Assembly (NCBI RefSeq): GCF_014217835.1
Contig: NZ_CP055263.1
Location: forward strand, 3,847,501 to 3,911,500
Direction: 5' to 3'
DNA from: Metabacillus sp. KUDC1714
Lineage (GTDB): Bacteria > Bacillota > Bacilli > Bacillales > Bacillaceae
DNA length: 64,000 nucleotides
The translations under genes and the position numbers were made by a program. The notes beneath the pieces were generated by a model that saw only the letters and a list, made by a program, of their open reading frames with translations, was not told where the DNA came from and did not search any database. Below are positions 18,168 through 26,376 of this stretch, piece after piece (positions within the stretch are counted from its first letter, which is position 1; every line of letters begins with the position of its first letter).

Positions 18168-19030
18168 TTAAGCTGCCTGTTCTCCAAACTCAATTGGAGA
18201 CAGGTAGTTTAATTTTGCTTGAATACGTATTTGGTTATAATAATACATGTATTGATTTACTATTTGCACTACTTTAGAATTAGATATAGATGCTCTTCTT
18301 TGAGTGTTGAATCCTTCCGACTTTAGCGAGGAGTGAAAGGATTCTATGACGGCATTATCATGGCAGTTTCCTTTTCGGGACATGCTTGTGATGATGCATT
18401 TTTTTTAGCTAAATTTTGAAAAGCATAAGATGTATAAACAGAACCTTGATCAGTATGAATCAGTATCCCTTCTTTTGGTTTTCTTTTCTCTACAGCTTCA
18501 CTAAGTGTATCTTTAACCAGATCTACATCCTGACTCTCACTCACTTTGTAGGTTACAATCTCGTTATTATAAAGGTCAATGATCGTTGATAAATACAACA
18601 TTTTTGATCCATATGGTAAATAAGTGATGTCTGTTACCCATTTTTGATTAGGCTTTGTTGCTGTGAATTCTCTATTTAGGATGTTCTTTACCACAATGTT
18701 ACTCTCACCATTCAAATATTTTGGTCGTTTCACTTTAATTTGACACTGCACTTGATATTTCTGCATGATCTTTTGAACTGTTTTTCGATTGACTTCTATT
18801 CCATGTCTTCTTTTTAGAAGAGCCTTGATCTTCCTATGACCATAATGAAAATGACTCTCTTGGCAAAGGAGAACGACTACTTCTTCAAGGGGGCTCACAA
18901 CTGATCTTGTATACTTTTTCTTCCACCTATAATAGGTTGCCTTAGGCACTTCTAATACTGTTAATATATCAACGATTTTATACATAGAAGAGAGTTCCTT
19001 GACTACTTGTACAACGATTTGTGGCTCCAA
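18168..19030 (-). pseudogene. IS3 transposase OrfB (DDE integrase), frameshifted
   Basis: The upstream part (18344-19030) encodes the HTH_21-like region and the first part of the rve integrase core: NQKWVTDITYLPYG and IIDLYNNEIV carry the first Asp and LIHTDQGSVYTSYAF the second. The frame then shifts, and the remainder (18168-18383, MSRKGNCHDNAVIESFHSSL) carries the catalytic Glu in AVIESF. The break is near 18400-18410, next to a run of eight A (minus strand). One added base rejoins AKK...ITSMSRKGNCHDNA. So the DDE triad is split between two frames. It could be a real inactivating deletion or a homopolymer sequencing error. OrfB normally begins by -1 slippage from orfA, not at its own start. 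Confidence 0.88.
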
Positions 19031-19332
19031 CTCCTCTCGATCTCTTGGTACTTTTTTAAGATTTCCAACTGTGCTTTTAATTGTTTATTCTCTTGTTTTA
19101 AAGCTTCTTTTTCACTTAAACCAGCTGGTCCTTTTCCATACGTATATTGTTTTCCAACAGGCTGAGAGAATCGATGTGTTTGCCCTTCATCATGCCATTT
19201 CTTCCATACTTTAATCTGGGATACATTTTTGATTCCTAACTGTTTCATTATCGCTTTATTACTCATTCCTTGTAACTTTAATTCTACAGCTTGCCACTTT
19301 ACTTCCTCGGGGTAGTGAACTCTTGTGCCCAT
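19003..19332 (-). CDS. IS3 transposase OrfA (helix-turn-helix)
   Basis: 109 residues. An N-terminal HTH for terminal-repeat binding (YPEEVKWQAVELKLQGMSNK then MKQLGIKNVSQIKVWKKW), followed by a leucine-zipper-like helix (EKEALKQENKQLKAQLEILKK) used for OrfA multimerisation in IS3 elements. The ATG at 19332 follows GGAGGTG; an upstream TTG is less likely. A slippery A AAA AAG at 19050-19056 lies before the orfA stop and would join orfA to orfB by a -1 shift. Confidence 0.88.
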   Translation of the reverse strand: MGTRVHYPEEVKWQAVELKLQGMSNKAIMKQLGIKNVSQIKVWKKWHDEGQTHRFSQPVGKQYTYGKGPAGLSEKEALKQENKQLKAQLEILKKYQEIERSWSHKSLYK

Positions 19333-19418
19333 AAAGAAAAACACCTCCAAAATCGTTTAGATAACTAATACGACTCAAGGGGTGTTTTTTCCTTGTCTCA
19401 TTTTACTGGGTCACTCTA

Positions 19419-19437
19419 CATTCACACAGCATTTTTT
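19419..19437. terminator. Right half of the split terminator, with CATT duplication
   Basis: CATT at 19419-19422 repeats 18127-18130; CACACAGCATTTTTT at 19423-19437 complements the left arm. On the minus strand this half follows the lipoprotein stop at 19447 directly, but without its partner arm it can no longer form the hairpin locally. Confidence 0.85.
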
Positions 19438-19446
19438 ATTCTAGGA

Positions 19447-20214
19447 TTATATTTTCAACTCTATTTTAGCGTCTTTTCGAAGTTCTTCTACTTTAGCACC
19501 AAGTTTTTCTTGCGTTTTTTGTTGCTCAAGCTGAACTTTTAACGTTTCTTTAACATCTTCGTATTTCGGTGTTTCTTGACCTTCTGCAACTGAACTAACC
19601 ATAGAGTCATAATACTCTTTCAACTCTTCTTCTTTAACCTCTTCAACTTTTAAGTCTTTTTCTACATATTGGCTATATCGAACTTTATCAGCAATTTGAC
19701 TTTTAAGTTCTTCAAGTGATAGGTTAGTATCTTTTAAAGCTTTTTCAAATGCTTCGTCATTCTCATATTGAGCTTTGATCGTATCTAAATCTTTATTAAT
19801 AGCCTCTTCAGTCGCTTTATATCCTTTTTTATCAATTTCTTGCATGAGCAAAGTCTGTCCTACAAGGCTTTCAAGTGTATAGTCTTTTAATTGTTTTGCT
19901 GTTTCATCTGTCGTTGGGTCTTGTCCCATTTGTTGAAATTGAGTTTGCGAAATACTTAATGCTTCATTGTATTCAGAACCCTTAATCTCTTGACTATTAA
20001 CAATAGCAACTACACTTTCATCCTTAACTTTTTGAGCATCAAGTTTCTTTTGCATTTCTTTTGCATCAGCTGCAGTTGGTTCTTCGTCAGCCTTTTCCTC
20101 TGTTGATTCTTTAGATGTTGCTGTTTCCTTCTCTTTGTCTTCATCATCATTACATGCAGCAAGTGAGAATGCTAATAGCCCCATTAATAATGTAAGTAGT
20201 AATTTTTTCATCAT
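19447..20214 (-). CDS. SurA-N-domain lipoprotein (chaperone-like)
   Basis: 255 residues. A lipoprotein signal peptide ends in LAAC (LAFSLAACNDDED). A charged linker (residues about 22-50, rich in Glu/Lys/Thr) leads to a SurA N-terminal-type helical domain: VVAIVNSQEIKGSEYNEAL, LVGQTLLMQEIDKKGYKATEE and QIADKVRYSQYVEKDLKVEE. No parvulin PPIase domain follows, unlike PrsA, so a chaperone or holdase role at the membrane surface is inferred. The start has AAAGGAG 8 bases upstream. It is convergent with the methyltransferase gene; their shared terminator is interrupted by the IS. Confidence 0.85.
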   Translation of the reverse strand: MMKKLLLTLLMGLLAFSLAACNDDEDKEKETATSKESTEEKADEEPTAADAKEMQKKLDAQKVKDESVVAIVNSQEIKGSEYNEALSISQTQFQQMGQDPTTDETAKQLKDYTLESLVGQTLLMQEIDKKGYKATEEAINKDLDTIKAQYENDEAFEKALKDTNLSLEELKSQIADKVRYSQYVEKDLKVEEVKEEELKEYYDSMVSSVAEGQETPKYEDVKETLKVQLEQQKTQEKLGAKVEELRKDAKIELKI

Positions 20215-20702
20215 CTGTCGTTCTCCTTTCGCTATTAAGGGAAGAAAATCTCCTTAACTAGACGTACATAATTGGAATTGTATAACAATTAGGAGGAAAA
20301 TGAAAGCTTCTTTACTAGGAAAGTAAGAAATAATTCAATATTCCTAAAAAAAGCATTCGATATTTATTAAGCGTTTTCCTTTTAAGACTTGTTAGAAGGA
20401 AGCTAAATAAAGTAGTAGAGCTTAACGTTTTGAATAACTGCAACTGTTTACTCCTTAGGTGAATATCATAAAAATTTTGAATTTTTGATTATCATCATTC
20501 TTGAAAATAAGGGATGAGAAGCGATAAAGCTTCCTGAGACGCTTTTAAGAAGATATAACTCCTAATGGTAACGCTTACACTAACTAATTGAAAGAAATGC
20601 TTACAACATATCCTTAAGACCTTGAATATGAAATTCAGCGTGTTAGTATTAAATCGTTAGCAAAAATACGAACAAAAATACGAACGATATTGGAGAGATG
20701 AG
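20215..20702. other. 488-bp intergenic region upstream of proH
   Basis: Contains no credible gene. A cre-like site on the minus strand reads TGTAAGCGTTACCA (20566-20579, one mismatch to the CcpA consensus). A tandem 12-bp duplication AAAAATACGAAC ends just before the proH ribosome binding site (about 20658-20681). There is no T-box specifier or AGGGTGGNACCGCG antiterminator signature. Confidence 0.5.
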
Positions 20703-21554
20703 ATGTTATACAATAAAACAATTGCATTTTTGGGTGCGGGGTCAATGGCGGAAGCAATGATCTCTGGTTTAGTAAAATCAGGGGAAATCCCAGCGGAACA
20801 AATCATTGCGACAAATCGTTCCAATCAAGAACGATTAACTGCTTTAGAAAGCAATTATGGAATTAAAGGGGTTAAACGAGAAAATCTCCAGTTTGATCAA
20901 ATAGATATTTTTATCTTAGCTATGAAACCTAAAGATGTTGATAATGCATTGAACGACATAAAGAGTCATATCAAGCCAAATCAGCTCATATTATCTGTTT
21001 TAGCGGGAATTACAACATCATACCTTGAACAAAATCTCCATAAAGGCCAGCAAGTAGTTAGAGTTATGCCGAATACGTCCAGTACAATCGGAGAATCAGC
21101 TACTGCAATTTCCCCAGGTCATGAAACAGCCGATGAAAATGTGAAATTAACGAAAATCTTACTTGAATGTATTGGTGAAGTATACAAGATTGAAGAAAAA
21201 GATATGGATATCTTTACAGGACTTGCAGGAAGTGGTCCAGCCTATTTCTATTATTTAATGGAACATATGGAACAACAAGGTGTTCTAGCTGGACTTAATA
21301 TTGAAACAACAAGACAAATTATTGCACAAACTATTGTAGGTGCTGCAAAGATGATTCAAAAGCAGGATAAAACACCAACTGTTTTACGGGAAAATGTTAC
21401 GTCTCCAAATGGTACAACAGCTGCTGGACTTGATGCGCTTGATGAAAATGGTGGAGGAATCGCAATTTCTAAGGCTGTTGAACATGCTGCGAAACGCTCG
21501 AAAGAGATTAGCGAGCAGATACAAGAAAGTCTGTTAGTTGGTTCTTTGAAATAA
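20703..21554 (+). CDS. proH: Pyrroline-5-carboxylate reductase
   Basis: Reduces pyrroline-5-carboxylate to proline with NAD(P)H, the final step. 283 residues. N-terminal dinucleotide fold IAFLGAGSMAEAMISGLVKS, family segments VRVMPNTSSTIGES and GLAGSGPAYFYYLMEHM, and the C-terminal signature VTSPNGTTAAGLDAL are all present. It heads a reductase-kinase-dehydrogenase order, the order of the osmostress-type proHJAA operon described in B. licheniformis, rather than the T-box-controlled proBA-proI arrangement. The symbol is assigned by that order; proC/proI would describe the same activity. Confidence 0.85.
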   Translation: MLYNKTIAFLGAGSMAEAMISGLVKSGEIPAEQIIATNRSNQERLTALESNYGIKGVKRENLQFDQIDIFILAMKPKDVDNALNDIKSHIKPNQLILSVLAGITTSYLEQNLHKGQQVVRVMPNTSSTIGESATAISPGHETADENVKLTKILLECIGEVYKIEEKDMDIFTGLAGSGPAYFYYLMEHMEQQGVLAGLNIETTRQIIAQTIVGAAKMIQKQDKTPTVLRENVTSPNGTTAAGLDALDENGGGIAISKAVEHAAKRSKEISEQIQESLLVGSLK

Positions 21555-21639
21555 TAAATCGAAATAGTAACCTCACTTGCTTAAAAAGGTGAAGTGTTCA
21601 TTAGACTAAAATATCGTACTAAATTTTTTTGTCTTGCGT

Positions 21640-21740
21640 AAGTGCCTAGCACTCGATCATAAGCCATCCATAAATGAATTCAATGAAAAGTCATATAAGA
21701 TGGATAGTCCGTATGATTCAAGGAGCTAGCGCTTCGGACT
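21640..21740. repeat. Diverged relative of the ~125-bp hairpin repeat (copy D)
   Basis: Contains GTGCCTAG, ATCATAAGCCA, AAATGAATT and GATTCAAGGAGCTAGCGCTT in the same order as the close copies A-C, but with many differences. It lies inside the proH-proJ gap, so unlike A-C it separates genes transcribed in the same direction. Confidence 0.5.
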
Positions 21741-21764
21741 AAAAACTGACTCAGGAGTGATAGA

Positions 21765-22895
21765 ATGGCGACCCTAGACAATGAGAAAAAACGGGTTGTA
21801 ATAAAAGTAGGAAGCAGTTCCTTAACTAGTCGACATGGAGAAATTAGTCGACGTAAACTAGAAAAATTAGCAGATGAAATAGCTTTACTTAAGGATGAGG
21901 GACATGAAATTGTATTTGTTTCATCTGGAGCTGTCGCTGCAGGCTATCGAAAGCTAGGCTGTATTGATCGACCAACATCATTACCAGAAAAACAAGCCGC
22001 AGCTTCTATTGGCCAAGGCTTATTAATTGAAGCCTATTCAGAAATATTTTTATCACACGGTTATGTAGCTTCACAGATATTAATCACGCGTAGCGATTTT
22101 TCTGATGAATCTCGTTATAACAATGTTCGAAACACGTTAAATGTCCTATTAGAGCGTGGGATTATTCCGATTGTCAATGAAAATGACACGGTTACAGTTG
22201 ATCGCTTAAAATTTGGTGATAATGATACGTTATCTGCTAAAGTTGCAGGTTTAATAGAAGCAGATCAATTGATTATCCTTTCTGATATAGATGGTTTATA
22301 TGATTCAGACCCTCGCAAAAATGATGAAGCGAAACTGCTTGAAAAAGTATATGAAATTACACCTGAAATAGAAGAAGGTGCCGGTGAATCAGGAAGTGAA
22401 GTTGGCACAGGTGGAATGAAATCAAAAATCGATGCAGTAAAAATTGCGATGGCTTCAGGAATTTCGACTTTTCTAGGTAAAGCAAGCATACCGAATATTT
22501 TAGGTGATGCAGTAAATGGAGAGGCACGAGGAACGTATTTTGAAGTGACAAATGAGACAATAAACTTAAATCAGAAAAAACAATGGATTGCGTTTCATTC
22601 TGGTCCTGAGGGTGAACTTGTTATTAATCAAAATATTAGAATGTCAATTGCTGATCATAAACATAGTATTTATTCATCAGATATCGAGGAAGTAAAAGGA
22701 CAATTCGAAAAGGGTGCTGTAATTCGAATTATTGATCACCTAGGTGAAAGGATCGGCTTAGGAGTTGTAAATTACTCAAATGAAGATTTGGAAAAGTTAA
22801 GTGAAATAACAGGTGAAGAGGTAGAAAAACTCGAGGTTGTTCATTTTGATGACCTAGTATGTGAGCTTGAATTGTCCTTACCTGTTGGAGTTTAA
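21765..22895 (+). CDS. proJ: Glutamate 5-kinase
   Basis: Phosphorylates glutamate to glutamyl-5-phosphate. 376 residues: an amino-acid kinase domain (KRVVIKVGSSSLTS, FVSSGAVAAGYRKLG, PIVNENDTVTVDRLKFGDND, GTGGMKSKIDAVKIAMASG) and a C-terminal PUA domain (about residues 280-360, GPEGELVINQNIR onward). The start follows AGGAGTG. It lies 13 bp before proA. The symbol is inferred from operon order; proB is the equivalent generic name. Confidence 0.9.
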   Translation: MATLDNEKKRVVIKVGSSSLTSRHGEISRRKLEKLADEIALLKDEGHEIVFVSSGAVAAGYRKLGCIDRPTSLPEKQAAASIGQGLLIEAYSEIFLSHGYVASQILITRSDFSDESRYNNVRNTLNVLLERGIIPIVNENDTVTVDRLKFGDNDTLSAKVAGLIEADQLIILSDIDGLYDSDPRKNDEAKLLEKVYEITPEIEEGAGESGSEVGTGGMKSKIDAVKIAMASGISTFLGKASIPNILGDAVNGEARGTYFEVTNETINLNQKKQWIAFHSGPEGELVINQNIRMSIADHKHSIYSSDIEEVKGQFEKGAVIRIIDHLGERIGLGVVNYSNEDLEKLSEITGEEVEKLEVVHFDDLVCELELSLPVGV

Positions 22896-22908
22896 AAGGA
22901 GGAATTGC

Positions 22909-24171
22909 ATGAATGTAACAAAAGTACAAACAAACGTTGAAGCACAAGCGATAGCAGCAAAGAAAGCAGCGAAAAAAGTTAGTTTATTATCAAATGAAGA
23001 AAAAAACGAAGCATTACACATTTTAGCTGATACATTGGAAAAAAATATTCAAGTCATTTTAAATGCAAATGAAAAAGACTTACAAGCAGGTCGTGAAAAA
23101 GGCTATGAAGAGGCGTATTTGGATCGTCTCGCCCTTTCGAAGGAACGCATCACAGATTTTGCAGAAGGTCTACGCCAGGTTGCAGAATTAGAAGATCCTA
23201 CAGGGAAAATACTTTCGAACTGGACACTGGATAATGGATTACTAGTAGAAAAAGTATCCGTTCCTTTAGGTGTCATCGGAATGATTTATGAAGCTCGTCC
23301 TAATGTAACTGTCGATGCAACAGGTCTTGCGCTTAAATCAGGAAATGCCATTATACTAAAAGGCGGATCATCTGCTTTGTCATCAAACAAAGCCATCGTG
23401 GAGGTCATGCATGAGGCATTAATTGAAACGAAAATCCCGCAGGAAGCTGTTCAATTTATAGCAACTACAGATCGTGTGGCAACACAGCAGCTCTTTACAA
23501 TGAAGGAACACATTGATGTGTTAATACCTAGGGGTGGAGGTTCATTAATAAATGCAGTTGTAAATAACGCAACAGTTCCAGTTCTTGAAACAGGTGTCGG
23601 TAACTGCCATTTATATATTGATGTTGAAGCAGATGTTGAAAAAGCATTAAACATTCTTGTGAATGCAAAAACAGACCGTCCAGCTGTATGTAATGCACTA
23701 GAAACAGCTATTATTCACAAGGAATGGCTTGATAAAAACAGTGTAGCACTCAATGCTACCTTCAAAAAACATAATATTACGGTTCATGGAGATGAAACGG
23801 CACTTAGGTATTTCCCTAATGCAGTATTAGCAACTGAAGAAGATTGGGCTAATGAATATTTATCTTTAGACATTGCTGTAAAAACTGTAGCCAATATTGA
23901 AGAAGCAATTGATCATATTGAAACATATGGAACGAAGCACTCTGAAGCAATCATTACCGAAAACAAAGATACAGCAAAGGTGTTTATGAGTTTAGTAGAT
24001 GCTTCAGCGCTTTATCATAATGCTTCCACTCGCTTTACAGACGGTGGGGCACTAGGTTTTGGTGCGGAAATTGGAATTTCAACCCAAAAGCTTCATGCTC
24101 GTGGACCAATGGGATTACCTGCATTAACAACTGTTAAATTTTTAATGTCTGGTAATGGACAGATAAGATAA
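22909..24171 (+). CDS. proA: Gamma-glutamyl phosphate reductase
   Basis: Converts glutamyl-5-phosphate to glutamate semialdehyde using NADPH. 420 residues with an aldehyde-dehydrogenase-like fold: VPLGVIGMIYEARPNVTVDA, ILKGGSSALSSNKAI, VLIPRGGGSLINAVV and the catalytic cysteine in KTDRPAVCNALET. The C-terminal RGPMGLPALTTVKFLM is typical. The frame is open from 22861 inside proJ, but AAAGGAGG at 22895-22902 places the start at 22909. In an osmostress operon this gene is called proAA. Confidence 0.95.
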   Translation: MNVTKVQTNVEAQAIAAKKAAKKVSLLSNEEKNEALHILADTLEKNIQVILNANEKDLQAGREKGYEEAYLDRLALSKERITDFAEGLRQVAELEDPTGKILSNWTLDNGLLVEKVSVPLGVIGMIYEARPNVTVDATGLALKSGNAIILKGGSSALSSNKAIVEVMHEALIETKIPQEAVQFIATTDRVATQQLFTMKEHIDVLIPRGGGSLINAVVNNATVPVLETGVGNCHLYIDVEADVEKALNILVNAKTDRPAVCNALETAIIHKEWLDKNSVALNATFKKHNITVHGDETALRYFPNAVLATEEDWANEYLSLDIAVKTVANIEEAIDHIETYGTKHSEAIITENKDTAKVFMSLVDASALYHNASTRFTDGGALGFGAEIGISTQKLHARGPMGLPALTTVKFLMSGNGQIR

Positions 24172-24189
24172 GCTAATAATAGCTAAACG

Positions 24190-24358
24190 AAAAGAGGCTG
24201 GGACATAACTAAATTGACCATTCTTAAAGCCGAATAATTTTTAATTTAATTAAGCGATATAAATAAAAAACCCAAACTATTACGAAACTCTAAATTAGAA
24301 TTTCGCATGATAGTTCGGGTTTTTCTTTGGCTGAAATACTTTTGTCCCAGCCTCTTTT
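24190..24358. terminator. Large nested inverted-repeat structure, bidirectional terminator-like
   Basis: The outer arms AAAAGAGGCTGGGACA (24190-24205) and TGTCCCAGCCTCTTTT (24343-24358) are perfect complements. A second hairpin inside pairs AAAAACCCAAACTAT (24275-24289) with ATAGTTCGGGTTTTT (24310-24324), and a third CGAAA..TTTCG. Very similar GAGGCTGGGACA structures recur downstream of genes in many Firmicutes. Here it terminates the proline operon. Confidence 0.8.
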
Positions 24359-24432
24359 TGTCGTTAAAACATTTGGCAAAAAATCTAGTTTTCTACTTTA
24401 TAGTTTTCTAAAAATTTTAATATCTTAAACTG

Positions 24433-24460
24433 TTGACTCTGATTCAATTAATGTTATAAT
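24433..24460 (+). promoter_or_regulatory. Sigma-A promoter upstream of glnK-amtB
   Basis: TTGACT at 24433-24438, a 16-bp spacer and a perfect TATAAT at 24455-24460. The -10 lies wholly inside the first TnrA/GlnR box. Confidence 0.65.
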
Positions 24461-24491
24461 TTTTAACATAATAATGTTAGGAAACCTAACA
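24452..24491. promoter_or_regulatory. Two perfect TnrA/GlnR boxes upstream of glnK-amtB
   Basis: Both match TGTNA-N7-TNACA exactly: TGTTATAATTTTTAACA (24452-24468) and TGTTAGGAAACCTAACA (24475-24491). Their centres are 23 bp apart, about two helical turns. Such sites bind TnrA and GlnR, the nitrogen regulators of Bacillus; tnrA itself is in this window. Confidence 0.88.
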
Positions 24492-24508
24492 ATGAAAAGG
24501 TGAGGAGC

Positions 24509-24871
24509 ATGAAAAAGATTGAAGCAATCATCAGACCTCAGAAGATTACCGAGACTATTAAAAGTTTAAAAAATATAGGAATAACAGGTTTTACAGTTTC
24601 ACAAGTGGTAGGAAGAGGGAAGCAAAAGGATACGCAGGGTGTATATCGTGGAAAGAATTATAATGTGACATTACATCCGAAGATTAAGCTTGAAATCGTC
24701 CTATCCGATCACATGGTTGATCAAACGATCAAAACAATCATTGCTAATGCTCAAACAGGTGAAGATGGGGATGGGAAAATTTATGTATATCCAATCATAG
24801 AAGCCTATAACATTCGTACAGGTGAATCTGATGAAACGATCGATGACCTTACAGTAAAGGAGGGGATGTAA
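24509..24871 (+). CDS. glnK: PII nitrogen-regulatory protein (GlnK/NrgB)
   Basis: A trimeric signal protein that binds the ammonium channel and, in Bacillus, also TnrA. 120 residues, usual length. The T-loop tyrosine is Tyr51 in GVYRGKNYNV, and the C-terminal PII signature is DGDGKIYVYPIIEAYNIRTG. The frame opens at a GTG at 24500, but the ATG at 24509 gives the standard N-terminus MKKIEAIIRP with AAGGTGAGG just upstream. It precedes amtB by 1 bp, the reverse of the nrgA-nrgB order of B. subtilis. Confidence 0.94.
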   Translation: MKKIEAIIRPQKITETIKSLKNIGITGFTVSQVVGRGKQKDTQGVYRGKNYNVTLHPKIKLEIVLSDHMVDQTIKTIIANAQTGEDGDGKIYVYPIIEAYNIRTGESDETIDDLTVKEGM

Positions 24872-24872
24872 T

Positions 24873-26192
24873 ATGGAGCTAATTCATTTAAATACAGTTT
24901 GGATTGTGATTGCAGCAGCGATGGTTTTATTTATGGAAGGCGGCTTTAGTTTATTAGAAGCGGGTTTAGTCCGCACGAAGAATGCTGTTAACGTTACAAT
25001 GAAAATTTTCGTTGACTTAACCATAGGTGCCTTAGCATTTTGGCTTTTTGGCTTTGGGATAATGTATGGGCAAGATGCTTTTGGCTTTATCGGGACAAGT
25101 TTATTTGGAAGTCCGGAAAAAATATCTCTTAGTATTGAGCTGCCTAGTGAAGCATTTGTGCTTTTTCAAATGGGTTTTGCAATTGCCTGTGTTTCGATTA
25201 TTTCAGGTGCAGTTGCTGAGCGAATGAATTTTAAAGCGTATATTATTACGGCCGCTTTGATAACACTTATTATCTATCCATTATCAGGTCATTGGATATG
25301 GAATAGTGAAGGTTGGTTGGCAAAGCTTGGTATGAAGGATTTTGCTGGTTCAGCTGCCATACACGCAGTTGGAGGTTTTGCAGCATTGGCAATGGCTAAA
25401 CTATTAGGTGCAAGAAAAGGGAGATTTAATTCAGATGGTACGGTGAATGTTTTTGCACCTAGTAATATACCATTAGCATCAAGTGGTGCATTTATTTTAT
25501 GGTTTGGTTGGTTTGCATTTAATAGTGGAAGTACACTAGATGCCACAAATACTTCCTTAGCATCAATTGCAATTAATACAATGCTTGCAGGGGCAAGTGG
25601 TGGAACTGTCACTTTATTATTGACAATGAAAAAGTTCGGAAAAGCAGATCCAAGTATGACGATAAATGGTGTTCTTTCAGGTTTAGTTGCGATCACAGCT
25701 GGTTGTGCTTTTGTTGATCAGTGGAGTGCGATTATCATTGGTGGAATTAGTGGAATCATTGTTATTTATGCAACACTTTTAATCGATAACATAAAAATTG
25801 ATGATCCTGTTGGAGCGGTAGCGGTTCACGGCTTTAATGGAGTATTTGGAACTATTGCTGTTGGTTTATTTGATACATCAGCAGGATTATTTACAACAGG
25901 TCAGGTTTCCTTATTAGGTGTTCAGCTTCTAGGTGCAGCTGTCGTAGCGGTGTGGGGGTTAATTGGTGGAGCTGTTATAGCAAAAGTAGCAGAGGTAACT
26001 GTTGGCTTACGTGCTACAGAAGAAGAGGAAGAAGAAGGGCTTGATATGTCCTATCACGGTATTCCTGCATACAATGAACTTGAGCGTTTTACAGACTTAC
26101 CTACAAGTCTTTATGATTTTGAAGAATCTACTGGGATTACTATTGCTAGGACTGAACAAAAACAGGTAGTAGGAAAGGCCGTTGCGGATTAG
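24873..26192 (+). CDS. amtB: Ammonium transporter
   Basis: An ammonium channel in the cytoplasmic membrane with about eleven transmembrane segments. 439 residues, longer than the ~404 of B. subtilis NrgA because of a cytosolic C-terminal tail (EEEEEGLDMSYHGIPAYNEL onward). The twin pore histidines are in SAAIHAVGGF and VAVHGFNGVFG; MNFKAYIITA and LSGHWIW are also typical. The start has AAAGGAGGGG upstream. It is translationally linked to glnK, which is expected to gate it. Confidence 0.95.
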   Translation: MELIHLNTVWIVIAAAMVLFMEGGFSLLEAGLVRTKNAVNVTMKIFVDLTIGALAFWLFGFGIMYGQDAFGFIGTSLFGSPEKISLSIELPSEAFVLFQMGFAIACVSIISGAVAERMNFKAYIITAALITLIIYPLSGHWIWNSEGWLAKLGMKDFAGSAAIHAVGGFAALAMAKLLGARKGRFNSDGTVNVFAPSNIPLASSGAFILWFGWFAFNSGSTLDATNTSLASIAINTMLAGASGGTVTLLLTMKKFGKADPSMTINGVLSGLVAITAGCAFVDQWSAIIIGGISGIIVIYATLLIDNIKIDDPVGAVAVHGFNGVFGTIAVGLFDTSAGLFTTGQVSLLGVQLLGAAVVAVWGLIGGAVIAKVAEVTVGLRATEEEEEEGLDMSYHGIPAYNELERFTDLPTSLYDFEESTGITIARTEQKQVVGKAVAD

Positions 26193-26256
26193 ATTTGGAT
26201 TGAAAAATTAGATTCGAGAAACATATTTAATCTTAAAAGCTAATAAATACTAAGTA

Positions 26257-26300
26257 AAAAGAAGCTAATCTCCTAAAATAAGGTGATTAGCTTCTTTTAT
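26257..26300 (+). terminator. Terminator of glnK-amtB
   Basis: A perfect 14-bp stem AAAAGAAGCTAATC (26257-26270) with GATTAGCTTCTTTT (26285-26298). A and T runs on either side would allow function on both strands. Confidence 0.9.
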
Positions 26301-26376
26301 GTCTTTATGGCGTGGTATTACTCAATATTAAGAGGCATTACTTTGCCTGCCTCCTTATACATAAGTACTTTCCTTT

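Larger units (their letters stand above)
18131..19418 (-). mobile_element. IS3-family (IS150-like) insertion sequence, 1288 bp
   Basis: Terminal inverted repeats TGGACTGACCC (left) and TAGAGTGACCC (right, read inward) extend imperfectly through TAAATGAGAC / AAAATGAGAC. A 4-bp target duplication CATT flanks it at 18127-18130 and 19419-19422. It carries orfA and orfB on the minus strand with an overlap typical of IS3 frameshifting. orfB has an extra frameshift, so this copy is probably not autonomous. The insertion point is the loop of a terminator hairpin. Confidence 0.93.

Noticed and set aside
20215..20702. Possible T-box leader before the proline genes
   Set aside because: No AGGGTGGNACCGCG element, no specifier-loop layout and no terminator before proH.
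25289..25696. A 135-codon minus-strand ORF inside amtB
   Set aside because: Complement-frame shadow of the conserved transporter; hydrophobic codons there read as Ala/Pro/Ile on the other strand.
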